Part shown: positions 22,748 to 27,431 of the stretch, in pieces | How the letters are laid out: each line of letters begins with the position of its first letter | How positions within the stretch are numbered: the first letter of the stretch is position 1 | From: an uncultured Alistipes sp. | Lineage (GTDB): Bacteria; Bacteroidota; Bacteroidia; Bacteroidales; Rikenellaceae | Length of the DNA: 27,431 nucleotides | Direction: 5' to 3' | Assembly (NCBI GenBank): GCA_900544265.1 | Contig: UQUQ01000030.1 | Span: forward strand, 1-27,431 | Translations under genes and position numbers: made by a program | Notes under the pieces: generated by a model | The model's input: only the letters and a program-made list of their open reading frames with translations | The model's database searches: none | Told to the model about the DNA's origin: nothing

Positions 22748-25333
22748 ATGATTTCCTACAACCCCCGCGGCCTTGAGCCGCAACAGATCGAAGAGAGCCG
22801 CCGGCAGCACGGCGACAACGTCATCACGCCACCCAAGGACGATTCGGCGTGGAAACTCCTCCTGGAGAAGTTCCGCGATCCGATCATCCAGATTCTGCTC
22901 GTCGCGGCCGTGCTGTCGCTTGCCATCGGATTCATCCACCGCGACTTCACCGAGTCGGTGGGCATCATCTGCGCCATCATCCTCGCCACGTGCGTCGGAT
23001 TCTGGTTCGAGTGGGACGCGCAGCGGCGCTTCCGGCGCCTGAATCAGGTCAACGACGACATCCCGGTCAAGGTGATGCGCGGCGGGTCGATGTGCGAGAT
23101 TCCGCGCCGCGACGTGGTCGTGGGCGACGTCGTCCACATCGAGAGCGGCGAGACCGTCCCGGCCGACGGCGAACTGGTCGAGGCCGTCTCGCTGAAGATC
23201 AACGAGTCGACGCTCACGGGCGAGCCCGAGGTCGACAAGACGGTCGACGAAGCCTTCTTCGATGCCGATGCGACCTATCCGTCGAATGCCGTGCTGCGCG
23301 GCACGACCGTGGCGGACGGCTACGGCGTGCTGGTCGTCACGGCCGTGGGCGACCGTACCGAGGCGGGGCGCGTGACGGAGCAGTCGACCGTGCAGACCGA
23401 CGAGCCGACGCCGCTCGACCGGCAGCTGACGCGCCTCTCGCGGCTGATCGGCAAGGTCGGCATCGCCCTTTCGTGCACGATCTTCTGCGTCATGCTCGGC
23501 AAGGCGATCTTCGTGGGAGGATTGCTCGAACAGGACTGGCTGTCGATCTCGCAGCAGGTGCTGCACGTCTTCATGATCTCGGTGGCGATCATCGTCATGG
23601 CCGTGCCCGAGGGGCTGCCGATGTCGATCACGCTCTCGCTGGCGATGTCCATGCGGCGGATGCTCAAGACCAACAACCTCGTGCGCAAGATGCACGCCTG
23701 CGAGACGATGGGCGCCGTGACGGTGATCTGCACCGACAAGACCGGCACGCTGACGCAGAACCGCATGCACGTGCAGGAGCTCGTGCGCTACGACACGTTG
23801 CCCGACGCGGAGTTCGATGAACTCATTGCCGCCAACTCCACGGCCTTCCTCGACGCCGGAGGCCACATCATCGGCAACCCGACCGAAGGGGCGCTGCTCG
23901 AATGGATGCGCACGCGCGGCAGCGATTACGAGACGCTGCGCGGCGGGGCGAAGATCGTCGACCGGCTCACCTTCTCGACCGAGCGCAAGTACATGGCGAC
24001 GATCATCGGGAGCGGCCTCTCGGGCCGCCGCATCCTCTGCGTGAAGGGTGCCCCGGAGATCGTGCGGGCGATGTGCGCGGCCGACGGGCAGGACGAGGCG
24101 GTGGCCGCGCAGCTGCTCGCCTTCCAGAACCGCGCCATGCGCACGCTGGCCGTGGCGTGGGCCGAGACCGGCGAGACCGACTGCCTGCGTGCCGTGGCCG
24201 GCGGCGGGCTGCACTTTTCGGGCGTGGCGGCCATCTCGGACCCCGTGCGCGAAGATGTCCCGGCGGCCGTGCAGCAGTGCCTGAAGGCGGGTATCGACGT
24301 GAAGATCGTCACGGGCGACACCCCGGCGACGGCGCGCGAGATCGCCCGCCAGATCGGGCTGTGGGACGACGCCCGCGACGGCGAGCAGAACCACATGACC
24401 GGCGCCGACTTCGCCGCCATGAGCGACGAGGAGCTCCTCGAGCACGTGCAGTCGCTCAAGATCATGTCGCGGGCCCGGCCGCTCGACAAGCAGCGCCTGG
24501 TGCGGCTGCTGCAGCAGTGCGGCGAGGTGGTGGCCGTGACGGGCGACGGCACGAACGACGCCCCGGCGCTGAACTTCGCCAACGTCGGCCTCTCGATGGG
24601 TTCGGGCACCTCCGTGGCGAAGGACGCCTCGGACATCACGCTGCTCGACGACTCCTTCACGTCGATCGCCACGGCCGTGATGTGGGGCCGCTCGCTCTAC
24701 CGCAACATCCAGCGTTTCGTCCTCTTCCAGCTGACGATCAACTTCGCGGCCATCGTGATCTGCTTCGTCGGCGCCGTCTTCGGCACGGACATGCCCCTGA
24801 CCGTCGTGCAGATCCTCTGGGTCAACATCATCATGGACACCTTCGCCGCGATGGCCATGGCCTCGCTGCCGCCCAGCCCCGAGGTGATGCTCGAAAAGCC
24901 GCGTCCGCGCGACGAGTTCATCATCACGCCCGGCATGGCCCGCACGATCCTGACGTGCGGCGTGGTGATCGTCGCCGTGCTGCTCGGCATGCTCTTTTGG
25001 TGGACGTCGCAGCAGGGTGAGCTGACCATCCGGCAGCTGACGCTCTTCTTCTCCGTATTCGTCTTCCTGCAGTTCTGGAACATGTTTAACGCCAAGGGAT
25101 TCGAGACGCGCCATTCGGTGTTCACCTGCCTGAAGAGGTGCCGCGAGTTCTTCCTCATCCTGCTGGCGATCGCCGTCGGTCAGGTGCTCATCGTCGAGTG
25201 GGGCGGCGAGGTCTTCCGCACCGTGCCGCTCACGGGCGGCGAATGGGCCGAGGTGATCGGCCTGACGTCGCTGCTGGCCTTCGGCGGCGAGGCGGTGCGG
25301 GCGCTGCGGCGGCACGCAAACCGGAAAAACTGA
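22748..25333 (+). CDS. Calcium-transporting P-type ATPase, PMCA type
   Basis: This is an ion pump of the P-II group in the inner membrane. The ATG at 22748 begins the N-terminal cation-ATPase domain; the frame upstream is a shadow of rodA. In order, the 861-residue protein shows the actuator TGEP at 157-160, PEGLP at 287-291 in helix 4, the phosphorylated Asp330 in DKTGTLTQNR, a nucleotide-binding region with KGAPE, TGDTPATA, and the hinge GDGTNDAPAL. Helix 6 reads WVNIIMDTFAAMA, whose Asn and Asp match the calcium site of plasma-membrane calcium pumps, so Ca2+ export is the best guess; Mn2+ or another divalent ion is possible. It lies 8 bases after rodA and 5 bases before the PAP2 gene, suggesting one transcript. 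Confidence 0.92.
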   Translation: MISYNPRGLEPQQIEESRRQHGDNVITPPKDDSAWKLLLEKFRDPIIQILLVAAVLSLAIGFIHRDFTESVGIICAIILATCVGFWFEWDAQRRFRRLNQVNDDIPVKVMRGGSMCEIPRRDVVVGDVVHIESGETVPADGELVEAVSLKINESTLTGEPEVDKTVDEAFFDADATYPSNAVLRGTTVADGYGVLVVTAVGDRTEAGRVTEQSTVQTDEPTPLDRQLTRLSRLIGKVGIALSCTIFCVMLGKAIFVGGLLEQDWLSISQQVLHVFMISVAIIVMAVPEGLPMSITLSLAMSMRRMLKTNNLVRKMHACETMGAVTVICTDKTGTLTQNRMHVQELVRYDTLPDAEFDELIAANSTAFLDAGGHIIGNPTEGALLEWMRTRGSDYETLRGGAKIVDRLTFSTERKYMATIIGSGLSGRRILCVKGAPEIVRAMCAADGQDEAVAAQLLAFQNRAMRTLAVAWAETGETDCLRAVAGGGLHFSGVAAISDPVREDVPAAVQQCLKAGIDVKIVTGDTPATAREIARQIGLWDDARDGEQNHMTGADFAAMSDEELLEHVQSLKIMSRARPLDKQRLVRLLQQCGEVVAVTGDGTNDAPALNFANVGLSMGSGTSVAKDASDITLLDDSFTSIATAVMWGRSLYRNIQRFVLFQLTINFAAIVICFVGAVFGTDMPLTVVQILWVNIIMDTFAAMAMASLPPSPEVMLEKPRPRDEFIITPGMARTILTCGVVIVAVLLGMLFWWTSQQGELTIRQLTLFFSVFVFLQFWNMFNAKGFETRHSVFTCLKRCREFFLILLAIAVGQVLIVEWGGEVFRTVPLTGGEWAEVIGLTSLLAFGGEAVRALRRHANRKN

Positions 25334-25338
25334 CGGCC

Positions 25339-26565
25339 ATGCGACCGCTTCTGCTCGTCTGCCTGCTGCTGTGCTGCCATGCGACCCTCCGTGCGCAGGA
25401 GCACCTGGTCGAGTCCGACTCGCTGGGGCGCTTCAAGCGGATGGTCGACCGCCATACCTCGACGCAGACCTACCGCATGACCTTCATCGGTGTGCCGCTG
25501 ATCGTCGGCGGAGTCGTCATGCAGCGCAACGACGCCGATTTTCGCCGCCTGCGCAACGGCTACGGCGAGTCGTTCCACCAGACTTACGGCGACTACCTGC
25601 AATATGCTCCTGCGGGACTGATGCTCGGCCTGAAGGCCTGCGGCGTCGAGAGCCGCAGTTCGTGGGGCCGCATGCTCACGTCGGACGCCTTCTCCGCGGC
25701 GCTGATGGCCATTGCGGTCAACTCGCTCAAGTACAGCTGCAACGTCATGCGTCCCGACGGCTCCACGCGCAACTCCTTCCCGTCGGGCCATACGGCGACG
25801 GCCTTCATGACGGCAACGATGCTCCACAAGGAGTACGGCCACCGCAGCCCGTGGTACAGCATCGCGGGCTATACGGCCGCGACCGTCACGGGTGTCACGC
25901 GCCAGCTCAACAACCGGCACTGGATCAGCGACGTGATGGTCGGCGCCGGCATCGGCATCCTTGCCGCCGAATTCGGCTATTTCCTGGCCGACCTGATCTT
26001 CAAGGAGAGGGGGCTCAACGTGCAGGAGACGACCGTTGTCTACGACCGTTACCGTCGTCCGTCGTTCTTCGGCCTGGGGCTCGGTCTGACGACCGTGCCG
26101 GGCCGCTATGGGCTCGGACCCGGTCTGCGGGGCGAATTTTTCAGCGGCCCCTCGGTCAGCGTGCAGGGCGCCTGGTTCGCGACGCCCTACTGGGGTGTCG
26201 GCGGACGGCTTGCGGTGACGAACCTGCGCGTGAGTGTTAACGGCGTCTCGCAGAACGACAACCTGGAGTGCGCCTCGGCCTATGCGGGATTCTATTTCTC
26301 GTACCCCTTCTCGATCCGGTGGATGCTCGGCGGCAAGCTGCTCGGCGGCATCGAACACTACAAGGAGTGCCGCACGGAGCGTGTCACCTTCGGGGAGCGC
26401 AACGGGCTGTCGTTCGGCACGGGCTTCTCGGCCACCTACATCGCCACGCAGAACCTGGGCGTGCGCTTCATGACCGACTACGACTGTGCTCCGCCCGTTG
26501 TCCGGGGCTCGCGGGAGCGGCTGCACAAGCTCTCTTTCAGCCTGGGCGTCAGCGCGGTGTTCTGA
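25339..26565 (+). CDS. PAP2-family phosphatase with C-terminal outer-membrane-barrel-like region
   Basis: The ATG at 25339 gives a signal peptide (MRPLLLVCLLLCC, cut near RAQ at about 20). Residues 45-225 form a PAP2 acid phosphatase domain with all three motifs: K131-x6-R138-P139, PSGHT at 148-152, and R188-x5-H194-x3-D198. PAP2 enzymes remove phosphate from lipid phosphates such as undecaprenyl diphosphate, phosphatidate or lipid A. From about 242 to 408 the sequence changes to alternating, aromatic-rich strands separated by Gly/Asn turns (FFGLGLGLTT, SVSVQGAWFA, YAGFYFSYPF) and ends in SFSLGVSAVF with a terminal Phe, as in outer-membrane barrels. The protein may therefore act at the outer membrane or periplasm. 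It is the last gene of the mre cluster, followed by a terminator. Substrate unknown. Confidence 0.85.
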   Translation: MRPLLLVCLLLCCHATLRAQEHLVESDSLGRFKRMVDRHTSTQTYRMTFIGVPLIVGGVVMQRNDADFRRLRNGYGESFHQTYGDYLQYAPAGLMLGLKACGVESRSSWGRMLTSDAFSAALMAIAVNSLKYSCNVMRPDGSTRNSFPSGHTATAFMTATMLHKEYGHRSPWYSIAGYTAATVTGVTRQLNNRHWISDVMVGAGIGILAAEFGYFLADLIFKERGLNVQETTVVYDRYRRPSFFGLGLGLTTVPGRYGLGPGLRGEFFSGPSVSVQGAWFATPYWGVGGRLAVTNLRVSVNGVSQNDNLECASAYAGFYFSYPFSIRWMLGGKLLGGIEHYKECRTERVTFGERNGLSFGTGFSATYIATQNLGVRFMTDYDCAPPVVRGSRERLHKLSFSLGVSAVF

Positions 26566-26633
26566 TCCGGCGGCGGGAACGACCCTCTGTGCCGAATGTG
26601 CCGGGATCATCCCTGCGGTGCCTGCCCGCACAC

Positions 26634-26664
26634 AAAAAAAGGCGGACCTCAAGGTCCGCCTTTT
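26634..26664. terminator. Bidirectional terminator between the PAP2 and gdhA genes
   Basis: GGCGGACC (26641-26648) and GGTCCGCC (26653-26660) enclose the loop TCAA. Seven A residues precede and four T residues follow, so the hairpin can stop both the rightward mre-cluster transcript and the leftward glutamate dehydrogenase transcript. Confidence 0.85.
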
Positions 26665-26690
26665 CCATCGTATTTGTCTTCGGAAGCCGG

Positions 26691-27431
26691 TTACAGAATA
26701 CCCTGCTCGAGCATCGACTTGGCAACCTTCATGAAGCCGGCGATGTTGGCGCCCTTCATGTAGTTGATGTAGCCGTCCTTCTCCGTGCCGTACTCCAGGC
26801 AGGCATGGTGGATCGACGACATGATCTGATGCAGCTTGGCATCGACCTCCTCGGCCGTCCAGTTGAGCTTCTGTGCATTCTGCGTCATCTCCAGACCCGA
26901 CGTGGCCACGCCGCCGGCGTTCACGGCCTTGCCCGGTCCGTAGGGGATCTTCGCCGCGATGAAGGCGTCGATGGCCTCCGGGCGGCAGCCCATGTTGGAG
27001 ACTTCGGCCACGATCTTCACGCCGTTGGCCAGCAGCTTCTTGGCATCCTCGCCGTCGAGCTCGTTCTGCGTGGCGCACGGCATGGCGATGTCAACCTTGA
27101 CTTCCCACGGCTTGCGGCCCGGGAAGAACTGCGAGCCGGGGAACTTCTTGGCATAGGGTTCCACGACGTCGTTGTTCGAGGCGCGCAGCTCGAGCATGTA
27201 GGCGATCTTCTCCTTGTTCAGACCCTCGGCATCGTAGATGTAGCCGTCGGGACCCGAAATCGTCACGACCTTGGCACCCAGCTCCGTAGCCTTCGTTGCG
27301 GCACCCCAGGCCACGTTGCCGAAGCCCGAAATGGCGATCGTCTGGCCCTTGATGTCCATGCCGGCCTTCTCGAGCATCTGGCGCAGGAAGTAGACGGCGC
27401 CGAAGCCCGTGGCCTCGGGACGGATGAGCGA
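26691..27431 (-). CDS. gdhA: Glutamate dehydrogenase, C-terminal part (cut by window edge)
   Basis: The frame is open to the right edge, where the visible part begins SLIRPEATGFGAVYF; about 246 residues are seen of an expected 445 or so, so the N-terminal glutamate-binding half lies outside. The visible part holds the Rossmann dinucleotide domain (ISGFGNVAWGAATKATELGAKVV), then PCATQNELDGEDA, VSNMGCRPEA and GPGKAVNAGGVATSGLEM, strong marks of the hexameric bacterial enzyme. It interconverts 2-oxoglutarate plus ammonia with glutamate, central to nitrogen assimilation in gut Bacteroidales. NAD versus NADP preference is not decided here. The start and promoter are outside the window; a bidirectional terminator follows the stop. 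Confidence 0.95.
   Translation of the reverse strand, partial: SLIRPEATGFGAVYFLRQMLEKAGMDIKGQTIAISGFGNVAWGAATKATELGAKVVTISGPDGYIYDAEGLNKEKIAYMLELRASNNDVVEPYAKKFPGSQFFPGRKPWEVKVDIAMPCATQNELDGEDAKKLLANGVKIVAEVSNMGCRPEAIDAFIAAKIPYGPGKAVNAGGVATSGLEMTQNAQKLNWTAEEVDAKLHQIMSSIHHACLEYGTEKDGYINYMKGANIAGFMKVAKSMLEQGIL

Noticed and set aside
22643..25315. 890-codon open frame on the minus strand opposite the calcium pump
   Set aside because: The same kind of GC-driven shadow, rich in Arg, His, Asp and Gly, with no family motif; the P-type ATPase motifs on the plus strand are complete.
1..27431. tRNA genes, CRISPR arrays, insertion sequences or prophage genes
   Set aside because: By eye I found no cloverleaf-like segments, regularly spaced repeats, transposase or integrase motifs; small RNAs cannot be excluded without a covariance search.

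Overview
The window looks like chromosomal core from a GC-rich member of the Bacteroidales, most likely Alistipes or a close relative (inference). Three things point there: the gene order uppS-bamA-ompH-ompH next to a divergent nadK/pdxJ pair; repeated Bacteroidetes-type -7 boxes (TAnnTTTG) in front of genes that mostly lack a Shine-Dalgarno site; and strongly GC-rich codon use with AT-rich promoter islands. I see no tRNA, rRNA, CRISPR array, transposon or prophage gene.

Layout. (1) Positions 1-4957: a leftward envelope operon, uppS (undecaprenyl-diphosphate synthase), bamA (outer-membrane protein insertase) and two ompH/skp-like chaperones, ending at a terminator near 132-159. (2) 5020-8794: nadK (leftward) diverges from a rightward group of pdxJ, an SGNH-hydrolase-like gene lacking the expected nucleophile, and a CCA-adding tRNA nucleotidyltransferase. 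(3) 9065-11103: two divergent EamA/DMT transporters. (4) 11273-12640: a leftward operon of a glyoxalase-like VOC protein, a TsaC/Sua5-type threonylcarbamoyl-AMP synthase and a hotdog thioesterase. (5) 12761-14223: yebC, converging with a membrane-anchored, metal-site-poor rubrerythrin-like gene. (6) 14347-16697: gpsA and pgi, leftward. (7) 16897-26565: a rightward cell-shape cluster, mreB-mreC-mreD-PBP2-rodA, followed with almost no gaps by a PMCA-type calcium P-type ATPase and a PAP2 phosphatase with a C-terminal outer-membrane-barrel-like region. (8) 26691 to the right edge: glutamate dehydrogenase, cut by the window end.

Much of the window serves envelope growth. UppS makes the lipid carrier, RodA and PBP2 use lipid II under MreBCD control, and BamA with OmpH/Skp builds the outer membrane. 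The tight packing of the calcium pump and the PAP2-barrel gene behind rodA suggests co-expression with the elongasome.

I did not find a clear new defence, mobile or biosynthetic system. The items most worth a second look are the degenerate tethered rubrerythrin, the Ser-to-Gly change in the SGNH gene, the PAP2/barrel fusion and calcium pump attached to the mre operon, the enlarged RodA, and the repeat-rich tails between leftward genes and their terminators.
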